DNA of 64,000 nucleotides, taken from contig NZ_FYEK01000054.1 of assembly GCF_900187885.1 (NCBI RefSeq), positions 1-64,000 of the forward strand, given 5' to 3'. The notes under the pieces were generated by a model. That model worked only from the letters and a program-made list of their open reading frames with translations, did not search any database and was not told the DNA's origin. The position numbers and the translations under genes are program-made. The DNA comes from Thermoflexus hugenholtzii JAD2 (lineage in GTDB: Bacteria > Chloroflexota > Anaerolineae > Thermoflexales > Thermoflexaceae). This document shows, piece after piece, positions 54,786 to 63,989 of the stretch (positions are counted from its first letter, which is position 1; each line of letters opens with the position of its first letter).

Positions 54786-56650
54786 GGATGTATCCCTGGC
54801 TTTTGGCAGTGCTGTATTTGGGCTTCCTCTGGAGCGCAGCGACTCCGCAGCGGGTCGCGCCACAATACCTCTCCCCGTCGTGGAGCCGTCAACTCCCGGG
54901 CGGCCGGATTGAGGATTCCTCCCCAACCCTCTACGATCTGGATGGCGACGGCAAACTGGAAATCGTCATTGGGACAACAAAGGAAGACGCTTCCCCTGTC
55001 CTGGCTGTATTGGAGGATGACGGCACGATCAAATGGAGCGTGAATCTGGCTGACCCCGTAAGGTCCTCCCCCGCTGTGGCCGACATTTCGTATCCTCCGG
55101 ATGGCATCCCGGAGATTATTGTCAGCACCGGAGGGGACGTTACCCAGCAGCGGGGATCGGTCATCGCCTTTGACCGGAATGGCAATCAGTTGTGGAAATA
55201 CGATACCACCGATGCCCAGGGAACCGGAACCCCCAGCGGGAACTGGTCCTCGCCCACCATCGGCGACCTGGACGGCGATGGGGATATGGAGATCGTGTTC
55301 GGCTCATGGGACCGCAATATCTACGTGCTTAATCATCTCGGCCAGTATCAGTGGCATTACCACGTGGCGGATACGGTCTGGTCTACGGCGGCGCTGGCGG
55401 ACTTGGACCGGGATGGGGACCTGGAGATCATCATCGGCACCGATATCGCCGGAGGGGGCGTCCTCCCCGACGGTTACCGTCCCACCGATGGCGGGTTTGT
55501 GCTGATTCTGGATAAAGACGGACGAAAACTGGCGCGCCGCCAGATGAACGAGGCCATCTATTCTTCCCCCGCAGTGGGAGACGTAGATGGCGATGGGCGC
55601 CTGGAGATTTTCGTAGGAACCGGAATGTACTGGTATCTGCAGGGCAGGTACACGCAACCTTATGTGTATGGCTTCCGCGTGAACATGTCCAGTTCCGAAT
55701 GGGTGTTGGAAGACCTGCCAGGCTGGCCCCAACCCGTGGCCTACCCGGGCATGAGTTCCCCAGCCCTGGCGGACCTGGACGGCGATGGCGACCTGGAGAT
55801 TATCATCGGCACGGGTTATACTGGAAGCAGTGAGCCCGATCAATGCCCTCCTGCTTGCTACGGTGCGCTCTACGCTTGGCATCACGATGGTTCGCCGGTG
55901 TCCGGCTTCCCGATGTGGCCTAAGGATTATATGGGCAAGAACGCTTTTATTCGCTCTTCCCCCACCGTAGCCGACGTGGACGGCGATGGGCAACCGGAAA
56001 TCCTGTTTTCCATGAACTGGGACGTCATCGTGGTCGGCCCGAACGGCCAGCAGGAGAACATTCTGCATACCACCTATTCCCTCTTTGCCTCCCCGGCCAT
56101 CGGCGACCTGGATAACGATGGCAGAACCGATGTGGTCATCGGCGGATCAAACTATCATCACTCTTCGTATGGCTATGTGTATGCCTTTACCTTTGGCGCG
56201 GGCAGTTACAACCCGGCGCTTCAGCCCTGGCCGATGTTCCACCGGGACCCCCGGCATACGGGGTACTATCCCCAGCCTCCGCGGCTGGGCGTTTCACCCA
56301 CCTCGCTGTACCTCCTGCACCAGTATGGCAGCGGAAGTGCTGAGACCGCTTATCTCCGTCTCCGCAATACAGGTGATGGGTCTTTCCATTGGGCGGTCTC
56401 TTCCACACCTTCCGGGGTAACGGTGGTTCCCTCATCTGGAACCGCCTTTTATACTTCCACCACCCTTCTTACTGTGACCGTGTCCGCCATGGGCTATGAA
56501 ACCGGCACCCACTCGTTGGGGAATGTGGTCCTAACAGGGACAAGCGCTGGAGGCCCTGTGCATGGAAGCCCGACCAACATCCCAGTTACCTTATACGTTG
56601 GGCGGGTGTACCGCTTGTATCTCCCTATCGTCTTGTGTTCGGCGCGATGA
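54782..56650 (+). CDS. Secreted FG-GAP/VCBS beta-propeller protein
   Basis: The 622-residue product has a signal peptide (about 1-24). It then has seven repeats of the type DLDGDGDLEIIIGT (for example DLDGDGKLEIVIGT, DVDGDGRLEIFVGT, DLDNDGRTDVVIGG), which bind calcium and form a seven-bladed propeller. A region of about 130 residues follows, resembling an Ig-like fold, ending RVYRLYLPIVLCSAR. The short YLPIVL tail is common on secreted proteins of Chloroflexota, where it may act as a sorting signal. The gene is embedded between glycosyltransferases, so it may be the glycan's carrier or receptor. Confidence 0.85.
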   Translation: MRMYPWLLAVLYLGFLWSAATPQRVAPQYLSPSWSRQLPGGRIEDSSPTLYDLDGDGKLEIVIGTTKEDASPVLAVLEDDGTIKWSVNLADPVRSSPAVADISYPPDGIPEIIVSTGGDVTQQRGSVIAFDRNGNQLWKYDTTDAQGTGTPSGNWSSPTIGDLDGDGDMEIVFGSWDRNIYVLNHLGQYQWHYHVADTVWSTAALADLDRDGDLEIIIGTDIAGGGVLPDGYRPTDGGFVLILDKDGRKLARRQMNEAIYSSPAVGDVDGDGRLEIFVGTGMYWYLQGRYTQPYVYGFRVNMSSSEWVLEDLPGWPQPVAYPGMSSPALADLDGDGDLEIIIGTGYTGSSEPDQCPPACYGALYAWHHDGSPVSGFPMWPKDYMGKNAFIRSSPTVADVDGDGQPEILFSMNWDVIVVGPNGQQENILHTTYSLFASPAIGDLDNDGRTDVVIGGSNYHHSSYGYVYAFTFGAGSYNPALQPWPMFHRDPRHTGYYPQPPRLGVSPTSLYLLHQYGSGSAETAYLRLRNTGDGSFHWAVSSTPSGVTVVPSSGTAFYTSTTLLTVTVSAMGYETGTHSLGNVVLTGTSAGGPVHGSPTNIPVTLYVGRVYRLYLPIVLCSAR

Positions 56651-57921
56651 GGATCCTTCACATTCTCCAGCGCTACTGGCCCGCTCGGGGTGGAGCTGAA
56701 ACCTACCTGCATGAGATTTCCGCCCGCCTGGTCGCCGATGGCCATCTGGTCACGGTGGCTACCACCGACGCGCTGGACTTTGAACTCTTTTGGGACCCTT
56801 CCCGCCGCCGCATCCTGGAACCGGAAGGCTGGCGGGATGGGGTGCGGATTCTCCGCTTTCCGGTCCGTTATCTTCCGTTTCCTCAACTGGCCTACCCGGC
56901 CTGGCGAAGGTTGCTCTGGATTCTCTCCCATCTGCGTCCCGTCCCGGTTGGCGTGCTGCAGTGGCTTTCTCGCTACACCCCCTGGGTTCCCGATCTCTGG
57001 CGCTGGCTGGCCCAGACGGATGAGCCCTTTGATCTGGTGGCCGGGATGACGATTTGTTTTGAACCACTAATGGAGGCAGGGTTGCGTTTCGCCCGACGAC
57101 GGGGGATCCCCTTCGTCGCGTATCCGTTGACCCACTTGGGGGCCGGTCCTCGCCCGGGCGCCGATGCCCTCAGCCGGTTCTACACGATGCGGCATCAGGT
57201 CGCGCTGGTCCGGGCCAGCGATGCGGTGGTGGCCCAGACCCCCACGGAGCAGGCGTTTTACATCCAGCGCGGGGTTCCGCCGGAGCGGATCTTAGTGGCA
57301 GGGCCAGGGGTGAACCCGGAAAAGATCCTGGGCGGGGATGGGGCGCGCTTCCGTGCCCGGTACGGTATCCAGGGGACACTGGTTGCCTCTATCTCAAATC
57401 TCTCATATGATAAGGGTACTTTTCATCTGGTAGAAGCTGTCCGGCGCCTTCGCCAGCAGGGCAACGATGTGAGTCTGGCCCTGGCGGGAGCCTCTCTTCA
57501 ACCCTTTCGGCGATACTGGGAGCGGCTTCCCCAGGAGGCCCGTAAGGGTATCTATGTGCTGGGTCCCGTCAGCGAGGAGGAGAAGCGGGACCTGCTGGCC
57601 GCCTGCGACATTTTCGCGATGCCCTCCCGCACCGACTCCTTTGGCATCGTATACCTGGAAGCTTGGCTCTATCGAAAGCCGGTCATCGGAGCCCAGACCT
57701 GGGGAGTGACGGATGTCATTCAGCATGGAGAGGATGGCCTGCTGGTTCCCTTTGGGGACGTGGACGCGCTGGCCGGGGCGATCGCCACCCTCGCCAGCCA
57801 GCCCGATATGCGGGAGGTGATGGGCCAGCGGGGGGAGCAGAAAGTGCGCGTGCTGCATACTTGGGATCGCAAATATCCCATGATTCGTGACCTCTACCGA
57901 CGCCTGGTGGGAAATCCATAA
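56647..57921 (+). CDS. Glycosyltransferase family 4
   Basis: The 424-residue product opens with MRILHILQRYWPARGGAETYLHEISARLVADGH. The C-terminal domain has VASISNLSYDKGTFHLVEAVRRL, LLAACDIFAMPSRTDSFGIVYLEAWLYRKPVIGAQTWGVTDVIQ (about residues 318-361) and EDGLLVPFGDVDALAGAI, fitting GT4. The ATG overlaps the FG-GAP gene stop by four bases. The next gene starts within its stop codon (TAATG). Confidence 0.92.
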   Translation: MRILHILQRYWPARGGAETYLHEISARLVADGHLVTVATTDALDFELFWDPSRRRILEPEGWRDGVRILRFPVRYLPFPQLAYPAWRRLLWILSHLRPVPVGVLQWLSRYTPWVPDLWRWLAQTDEPFDLVAGMTICFEPLMEAGLRFARRRGIPFVAYPLTHLGAGPRPGADALSRFYTMRHQVALVRASDAVVAQTPTEQAFYIQRGVPPERILVAGPGVNPEKILGGDGARFRARYGIQGTLVASISNLSYDKGTFHLVEAVRRLRQQGNDVSLALAGASLQPFRRYWERLPQEARKGIYVLGPVSEEEKRDLLAACDIFAMPSRTDSFGIVYLEAWLYRKPVIGAQTWGVTDVIQHGEDGLLVPFGDVDALAGAIATLASQPDMREVMGQRGEQKVRVLHTWDRKYPMIRDLYRRLVGNP

Positions 57922-59174
57922 TGCGCATCCTCCACATCGTCCATCAGTACCCCCCGGATAAAATAGGGGGCGCTGAACTTTATACCCAGGCGATATCCCG
58001 GGCCCTGACCCGGCAGGGGCATGCTGTGGCCGTCTTCTACCGCCGGGATGCTCCCGGTCGGGGCTTGCAGCACCGGGCGGAGGACGGGGTTGATGTCTAT
58101 GCGGTCTGGGACGGACAGGCCGGGCCGGCCCGGCGGTTCCTCTACACTTTCCGCAATCCATGGATCCATCGGGCGCTAATCCGAGTACTGGACGAATTCC
58201 ACCCTGATGTGATCCATATCCAGCACCTGATGGGGCTCCCGGTTCTGTCTGTAAATGCCTTCAGGCAGCGCGCTCTCCCTTTCATCATCACCCTGCGCGA
58301 TTTCTGGTGGTTTTGTCTCAACGCCCAATTGCTGACCAACTATAGCGGTGAGGTCTGCGTAGGGCCCCGCTACTGGAACTGCGCCCGATGTATGCTGGCC
58401 CGGGTCGGATTCCCCAGGCTATGGCCAACCATTCCCTTTCTGGCTGGTCTATCGGCCTGGCGCAATCGCCTGCTCCGCACCGTGCTGGAAGGAGCTTGTG
58501 TCCTGATCGCCCCCACCGAATTCGTGCGGCGCTGGCATGTGGCCCATGGCGTGCCGGACGAGAAAATCATCGTGTTACCTCATGGGCTGGAGAGGCCTGT
58601 TCTTTCTTCCGCACCATCGCGTCCTGCGGATGGCACAATTCGTTTCGCTTACATCGGCGGCCTCTCGTGGCAGAAGGGAGTGCACGTGTTGGTAGAGGCC
58701 TTCTCTGGGGTATGTGGGAAAGCCGAACTATGGATCGCTGGAGACGAGTCCTTTGACCCCGCCTATGTTTCCCGTCTGCGGGCGCTGGCTACGCCCAACG
58801 TTCGCTTTCTGGGCCGGCTGGACCGGAGGGGAGTTTGGCAGACCCTGATGCAGGTGGATGTGGTGGTTGTCCCCTCCCTGTGGTATGAGGCTTACTCTTT
58901 TCTTATCTCTGAGGCCTTCGCGGCCGGCCTGCCGGTGCTGGCTTCCCGCCTGGGAGCCTTGGCCGATCGGGTCCGCGATGGCGTGGACGGCCTGCTTCTG
59001 CCTCCGGGCGATGTCGCCGCCTGGCGCGCCGCGATGCAGCGCCTGCTGGATGAACCGGACCTCCTCCCTCGCCTGCGCGCCGGCGTCCAGCCTCCGATGA
59101 CGATGGAGGAGCACGTGGACCGGCTGGAGACACTCTATGCTCAGGTGACTCGTCGGAACCCCTGCGTGGGGTGA
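57921..59174 (+). CDS. Glycosyltransferase family 4
   Basis: The 417-residue product has VHQYPPDKIGGAELYTQAISRAL, HLMGLPVLSVNAFRQRALPFIIT and a C-terminal GT-B domain with FAYIGGLSWQKGVHVLVEAFSG, DVVVVPSLWYEAYSFLISEAFAAGLPVLASRLGALADRV and DGLLLPPGDVAAWRAAM. Four cysteines near residues 140-155 are unusual for GT4 and could bind a metal. It is the last gene of the glycan block on the + strand before the convergent methyltransferase remnant. Confidence 0.92.
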   Translation: MRILHIVHQYPPDKIGGAELYTQAISRALTRQGHAVAVFYRRDAPGRGLQHRAEDGVDVYAVWDGQAGPARRFLYTFRNPWIHRALIRVLDEFHPDVIHIQHLMGLPVLSVNAFRQRALPFIITLRDFWWFCLNAQLLTNYSGEVCVGPRYWNCARCMLARVGFPRLWPTIPFLAGLSAWRNRLLRTVLEGACVLIAPTEFVRRWHVAHGVPDEKIIVLPHGLERPVLSSAPSRPADGTIRFAYIGGLSWQKGVHVLVEAFSGVCGKAELWIAGDESFDPAYVSRLRALATPNVRFLGRLDRRGVWQTLMQVDVVVVPSLWYEAYSFLISEAFAAGLPVLASRLGALADRVRDGVDGLLLPPGDVAAWRAAMQRLLDEPDLLPRLRAGVQPPMTMEEHVDRLETLYAQVTRRNPCVG

Positions 59175-59296
59175 AGCCGCTGACCACATTACGGAGCGCC
59201 GTCCCGGATTCCCTCGGGTGGTCGCCCCGCTGGTCCTGCCCTGGCGGGCGCCCCAACGTTGGGCGCTTTCGTAAAACAAGCGCCATGGGATGGATG

Positions 59297-60142
59297 TCAG
59301 GGATCCCGCGCTTTCCTTGCTTCCTTTCCTTGAAGTCGCCATCCGGACCGAAGAGCGCGCCACATCGCACAGGCCCTCCGCAGAGGCTCGGTCCATCGCC
59401 AAATCTTCGAACGCGATAGGATCTTCGGATCCTGCTGGGTCTGCAGCATGGACGCCTGTTCCTCCCGCCGAGCCAGCTGCTCTCGCCATTCCAGCAGGCG
59501 GCTCCGGAGCTGGGTGTTCTCCATCCAAAGCCGCCAGAACTTGCGCTCGTAGCGGCCGATGAGGCGATGGAGAGGTTCCGTGGACCTTCGGAACCGGACG
59601 GCCCAGGGCGCGATGAAGGAGGCATCGAAATCCACATCCCGGAAGAAGCCCCTGCGGGCGAACCGCTCGGCCCAATACTCCAGCGGCTGGACGTTCAGGT
59701 GGGTGGGCTACCCGAAGTCATAGGGCGTCGATGAGAACAGGATGTCGTCAGCAGCCTGGCAGAGGTGATCGATGGCCTTCTCCACTTCAGCGGGAGGGAG
59801 GTGTTCCAGCACCTCGATGCAGACGATCAGGTCGTAGCGGCCGGGCAGCGGCTCGAGGATCGAGGCCTTCCAGACGTAGGGCCGGATGTCCTCACAGACG
59901 TGTTGAAGGGCGTACTCCGAGATATCGATCCCGAAGGCCTCCACCCCGCGATCGCGCAGGGCCTTCACCAGGAAACCCATCGCACAGCCGACATCCATGA
60001 CCGTTCGCGGTCCGATGTCGGCGACGATGCGATCGGCGATCCGACCGAAGAACTCCAGCCACTCGGGGCTTCGCTCGTAGGGCCGGCCACAACAATGACG
60101 GAAATACCATGCATCATACCAGGCTTCCGGGGATGAAGGCAT
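59297..60142 (-). pseudogene. SAM-dependent methyltransferase interrupted by an amber stop
   Basis: The first 144 codons encode VMDVGCAMGFLVKALRDRGVEAFGIDISEYALQHV and DLIVCIEVLEHLPPAEVEKAI, ending SSTPYDFG followed by TAG at 59708-59710. The same frame then continues with PTHLNVQPLEYWAERFARRGFFRDVDFDASFIAPW and a long helical tail. The TAG most simply replaces GAG in the conserved PYDxxEPTH-like region. Without the stop the protein would be about 280 residues. The 5' end has a GAGGAGAAGAG site. Confidence 0.82.
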
Positions 60143-60174
60143 CTCTTCTCCTCGCTTTGCGGATTTTCCCCAAC

Positions 60175-60204
60175 TATAGAAAATGGGTCTGGGAGGATTG
60201 TCAA
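60175..60204 (-). promoter_or_regulatory. Promoter of the methyltransferase remnant
   Basis: On the - strand, TTGACA (60199-60204) and TCTATA (60175-60180) are separated by 18 bases and lie about 35 bases before the ATG at 60142. It is a reasonable housekeeping promoter although the gene is now broken. Confidence 0.6.
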
Positions 60205-60641
60205 GCCCTGGGGACAGCTGCTGGTCCGTCGAAGGGTGTGCGCATCCATGGTAGAATCGCTGAGTGGCTTAGGCGGTGGATCTCTTTTGGCTCCTAGGGT
60301 TACAGGGGGTGGTCGAATCGATAGGCATAGGGACCCGGCGAGATGTGCAGGGAGATCTAAGCCCGGGCCGCTCGGAAGGGCTTGCTAGCGCTACAGGTAT
60401 GATGAGGAAGGCGAGTTCTCTTCAGATCTGGATGGTCTAGGCTTCAGAGGTGAGAACAGGCTTTCCGCTTTGCTTCGATCACTGAAGCGGCGGGACGATG
60501 ATGGCACTTCTAGCTGGGGGCGCTTCCGACTCTGGAGCTAGTGGTCGGTCAAACGTGATTTTATGGGTATCTACCCCATCATGGCGGCCATTTCGGCCCA
60601 CAAAAACAGACTTCACTAACCATTAGTGAAGGGGTTGGGAT
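60205..60641. other. Long gap before the large membrane protein gene
   Basis: No gene or structured RNA that I recognise lies here. It holds a TGGTAGAAT extended -10 (60249-60257), which could drive the next gene with a leader of about 380 nt, and a 9-bp palindrome, CTTCACTAA (60611-60619) and TTAGTGAAG (60623-60631), close to the start codon. The remainder is unremarkable sequence. Confidence 0.5.
60611..60631 (+). promoter_or_regulatory. Inverted repeat before the large membrane protein
   Basis: CTTCACTAA and TTAGTGAAG are perfect 9-base arms separated by three bases, ending 11 bases before the ATG at 60642. It could be an operator or a hairpin over the ribosome binding site. GGGGTTGGG follows immediately. 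Confidence 0.6.
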
Positions 60642-63068
60642 ATGGATGGCCGAGGTGGGGTTGGGGTTGGAAAAAACTTGGTAAGTAGCCTGGTGGTGAG
60701 CTTTCATAGGCCTTATGGACCATGGAAGGAGAAAGTTGTTGCACTCCTTCTTCTTGCGCTTTCGGTTCTTCTGACCGGATGTTCGTATTTTGTGGATCGA
60801 GATCAGCCTGTTGTTGCACATGAGACCCTACTTCGGTGGGAAGCTGGCCATACGGTTGGACAGACTTTCGTTGCCCGACATGGAGGATTGAGCGGAGTTG
60901 AAATCTACATAAAGCCGGGCTCAGGAGGCCACACCCTTGTCCTGCATCTACGTGAGAGCCCTCTCCATCAAGTGGATTTGAGAACAGCTCACATTGCTCT
61001 ACCTCCTGGTAGTCCTGAAGGCTTCTATCGCTTTTCATTTCCTCCTATTCAAAACTCACATACACGATATTATTATTTCTTTTTAGAGCAAATAGGAACC
61101 GATCCAATCATAATACCAATCGCTGATCTGACAACGTATGCGGATGGTACCATGTATTATGATCACAAGCCAGAAGCTGTTCAAGCGGCCTTCCGACTTG
61201 TATACGATATGCTTTATATAGCACTTGACCTGTTATTAATGACATTTTGGTGGATTGTGTGGTGCGGTATTGTGATTATAATTCTATTTCTTTGCGGCTA
61301 TATGATAGTTCGTAGATGGTCTAATGAGAGAGGTTTGGATTTTACATCTACATTGATCATAAGCGCGGCAAGCGCCTTGGGTCTGTGGATGGTGATCTTG
61401 GTATGGATGGATGTGGTGGGTGTCCGCCTCAATAAAACAAATGTCCGATTGATTGTGGCTGCGGGCATTCTCATAGGGTTGATTTTCTGGATTCGGGATC
61501 ATCATCTTTGGCGGCGTAGGACGTATTGGCTCGGTGAGGATCCGTGGGCCACCTTGGCAGTTTGGGTAGCTGTGCTGGCTGCTCTCGCGTTACGCCTTTT
61601 CGTAGGGCGCGGGATGGTAATGTTACCGGGCAGTGATACCTATCATCACACCTTGATTGTTCAGTTATTTGAAGAACAAGGAGGTATTCCTCGTTCTTAT
61701 GACCCTTATGCTCCCTTAATTAGCTTCTCTTATCACTTTGGCTTTCACAGTATTGTGGCCCTTTTCCGCTGGCTATTTGAGACGGACTTGTTGAGCACTA
61801 CGAAGGTGGTGGCCTTAGTGTTAAATGGAACTATTGCGGCCACCGCTGGTTTTGCCACTGAAACTTTAACACGCAATCGGTGGTCCAATGTCATTACGTC
61901 TATTTTGGTCGGATTGATAATGGTCTCTCCTTTTGCGTTGCTCCGCTGGGGACGCTTCACCCAGACTACAGGGATGTTTTTCCTTCCGCTGGGAGTCCTG
62001 ATCGCATTAGCAGGAGGAGAGATAAGCAATAGGATATGGCCAATATTCATTATCGTTGGCATGGGGCTTAGTCACACGCGGGTTACCTTTTTCTGGTTGC
62101 TTTTAATGATGCTTGTGTTCTTCAGGCAGATTTGGATCAATAGATGGTCAGAAGTAAAGCGCTGGGTGCGAATGGGGGGCATTAGCTTGGCCTTAGCCTT
62201 ACCGTGGTTATTGCGCGTGATATGGGTGCATTGGGACCCACAAGATATGCGCATAACTTATCCGATGTCGTATGGATACCATGATTTAATGCGATTGGAA
62301 GGAATTGTTATTTTGTTCCCTACGAATTGGTTGGTGGTAATAGGAGGAATCTTACTGACAAGGGTTGCCTTACTAAGTGGACGGACTTTTGGAATGCATG
62401 TGCTGATCGGATGGATTTTCTTCTTGATTGGAGCAGTGACAATCATTGCGCGAATTGGAATATGGATCTGGGACATTCCTACCACTATACTTTCTCTTTC
62501 GATCCCTTTAGCAGTCCTAGTTGGCGTGAGCGGAGATATTGTTGGAAAAGTCCTTCAGGGAAGAGTAAGGTTAATGGGCCGAGCCATCCTGATTACGATC
62601 TTGGGGCAGGGAATCTTGTTAGGAGTATTACATCTTCCACGGTTGATCTATACTGGACTGTTCTATTTGCGGCCTGGCGATCTAATTGTTATGCAATGGA
62701 TTCGTGAAAACGTCCCAGAGAATGCGCTTTTCTTGATTGATATGGTAGAATTTGATTGGTCTCCAGGATGGATGGTTGGAATTGATGCGGGATATTGGAT
62801 CCCATTATTAACTCATCGGGCTACTGTATTGCCGCCAATGATATATTCGCTTGAATGGGCGAGTCCATCGCTTTCACAAAATCTAAGTCTTGTTTATGAT
62901 ATTGCAAAAAACTTAAGAGATGATCGCAAAAATTTATGCAAGAATTTTAAGAGGTCGAAAATAACACATATCTTCTCGTTTAATAACAGGTTTGATTATA
63001 CTGGTATCGAGTGTGTTGTGGTTTTATATCATCAAGACAGAGTTCGTATTTTTGAGATTGTCAAATAA
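60642..63068 (+). CDS. Large polytopic membrane protein of the glycan locus
   Basis: The 808-residue product has an N-terminal hydrophobic segment (VVALLLLALSVLLTGCSYF, about 32-50) and an extracytoplasmic domain of about 140 residues. About 14 membrane helices follow, with a loop GRGMVMLPGSDTYHHTLIVQLFEEQGGIPRSYDPYAPL reminiscent of GT-C enzymes. A C-terminal soluble part (IRENVPENALFLIDM) is typical of oligosaccharyl- or mannosyltransferase-like proteins. The function is inferred. The start could lie slightly downstream. The AT content is the highest in the window. Confidence 0.7.
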   Translation: MDGRGGVGVGKNLVSSLVVSFHRPYGPWKEKVVALLLLALSVLLTGCSYFVDRDQPVVAHETLLRWEAGHTVGQTFVARHGGLSGVEIYIKPGSGGHTLVLHLRESPLHQVDLRTAHIALPPGSPEGFYRFSFPPIQNSHTRYYYFFLEQIGTDPIIIPIADLTTYADGTMYYDHKPEAVQAAFRLVYDMLYIALDLLLMTFWWIVWCGIVIIILFLCGYMIVRRWSNERGLDFTSTLIISAASALGLWMVILVWMDVVGVRLNKTNVRLIVAAGILIGLIFWIRDHHLWRRRTYWLGEDPWATLAVWVAVLAALALRLFVGRGMVMLPGSDTYHHTLIVQLFEEQGGIPRSYDPYAPLISFSYHFGFHSIVALFRWLFETDLLSTTKVVALVLNGTIAATAGFATETLTRNRWSNVITSILVGLIMVSPFALLRWGRFTQTTGMFFLPLGVLIALAGGEISNRIWPIFIIVGMGLSHTRVTFFWLLLMMLVFFRQIWINRWSEVKRWVRMGGISLALALPWLLRVIWVHWDPQDMRITYPMSYGYHDLMRLEGIVILFPTNWLVVIGGILLTRVALLSGRTFGMHVLIGWIFFLIGAVTIIARIGIWIWDIPTTILSLSIPLAVLVGVSGDIVGKVLQGRVRLMGRAILITILGQGILLGVLHLPRLIYTGLFYLRPGDLIVMQWIRENVPENALFLIDMVEFDWSPGWMVGIDAGYWIPLLTHRATVLPPMIYSLEWASPSLSQNLSLVYDIAKNLRDDRKNLCKNFKRSKITHIFSFNNRFDYTGIECVVVLYHQDRVRIFEIVK

Positions 63069-63084
63069 TTTAAAATTCTGTATC

Positions 63085-63706
63085 GAGCTTGTCTCAAAAT
63101 TCCAGCGCTCTGTTGGAATATATGTTTCCTTAGAGGGTTTGTTGAGAAAGGAAGATAGATAATGTTTTGGAAGTTCATCAATGGACAGTAGGCGTTCATC
63201 GAGCTGCGCTACTGCCCAAGGCCAAGGCTGGAAGACCCTGGATCGATGGGCATAGAAGGCGGGAAGGGACCAAAGGGGACGCTCTGGTGAACCGGGAAGG
63301 GCTTCCGTTTAGTGTAACCGTGGGTCCGAGGAATGCGCATGATAGTCGCCAGTTTGGGGAGGTGCTGAAAGGATTTTGACTCAAGAAGAAGTAGATGCAG
63401 ACGCGGTCGGGGGAGTCTATAGGGATGGGGTGTATGATACACGGGCGATTCGGGGGGATTGCGGCAGCGGGGGATTCGGGTCGGCCTTCCGAGGAATCCG
63501 CAGAGGAGGAAGGAGACCCGACAGGGAGTGTTGCTTTCCTTCGATCCGAAAGTCGGGAGGTTCGAGGCAGTGTGGAACGGTTCTTTGGCTGGCTGAAAGG
63601 GGGGCCGAAGGTTAACGGTTTGGCATGAAAGACTGCTTGCTACCTTCGGGGACTTCGCCTTCCTCGCCTGCTCCCTTATCGCCTGCAGAGTTTTTGAGAT
63701 AAGTTC
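63085..63706 (+). mobile_element. Shortened IS5-family insertion sequence
   Basis: Imperfect terminal inverted repeats are visible: GAGCTTGTCTCAAAATTCC (63085-63103), and GAGTTTTTGAGATAAGTTC (63688-63706) read in reverse, matching at 14 of 19 positions with a conserved TTTTGAGAYAAGYTC core. The 622-bp interior holds a broken transposase. Intact members are usually 800 bp or more, so part has been lost. Confidence 0.75.
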
Positions 63707-63710
63707 ATAA
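63167..63710 (+). pseudogene. IS5-family transposase remnant
   Basis: Pieces of a DDE transposase appear in several frames: DGHRRREGTKGDALVNREGLPFSVTVGPRNAHDSRQFGEVL, then DADAVGGVYRDGVYDTRAIR, then ESREVRGSVERFFGWLKGG and a final LLATFGDFAFLACSLIACRVFEISS. The DDE glutamate-containing ERFFGWLK motif is present, but stops and frameshifts break the gene. Confidence 0.8.
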
Positions 63711-63870
63711 ATAAACACATCAACTTTTGGGCTGGTAAGCTTTTATCTGATACTAGCATGTGTCTTTTCGATGTAAAAGCCTTGTGTTAGGAGATGTGAG
63801 AAGTAGAGCCTCCCCAGGCTCGCTTGATGACTTCCAGAGGGAGTAGGCATCGATTAATACAAAAGAGTTA

Positions 63871-63899
63871 TTGACAATGACCGATTGTGTTTCTATCAT
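63871..63899 (+). promoter_or_regulatory. Promoter reading out of the window
   Basis: TTGACA (63871-63876) and TATCAT (63894-63899) with a 17-base spacer make a good promoter. It would drive the gene starting at 63990 with a leader of about 85 nt. Confidence 0.7.
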
Positions 63900-63989
63900 G
63901 ACATAGAAGCTAGAGGCTTTTGATTTCTCTGAATAACGCTGCTTGGTGGCAACTATTTTGCAACAGATCACATTTCTGGGGAAGCAACA

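Noticed and set aside
60300-60600. tRNA or other structured RNA in the gap
   Set aside because: No TPsiC-like GGTTCRAAYCC motif or cloverleaf pairing was found.
63753-63971. 72-codon frame on the - strand near the window end
   Set aside because: It lacks a ribosome binding site, resembles no family and overlaps the promoter reading out of the window.
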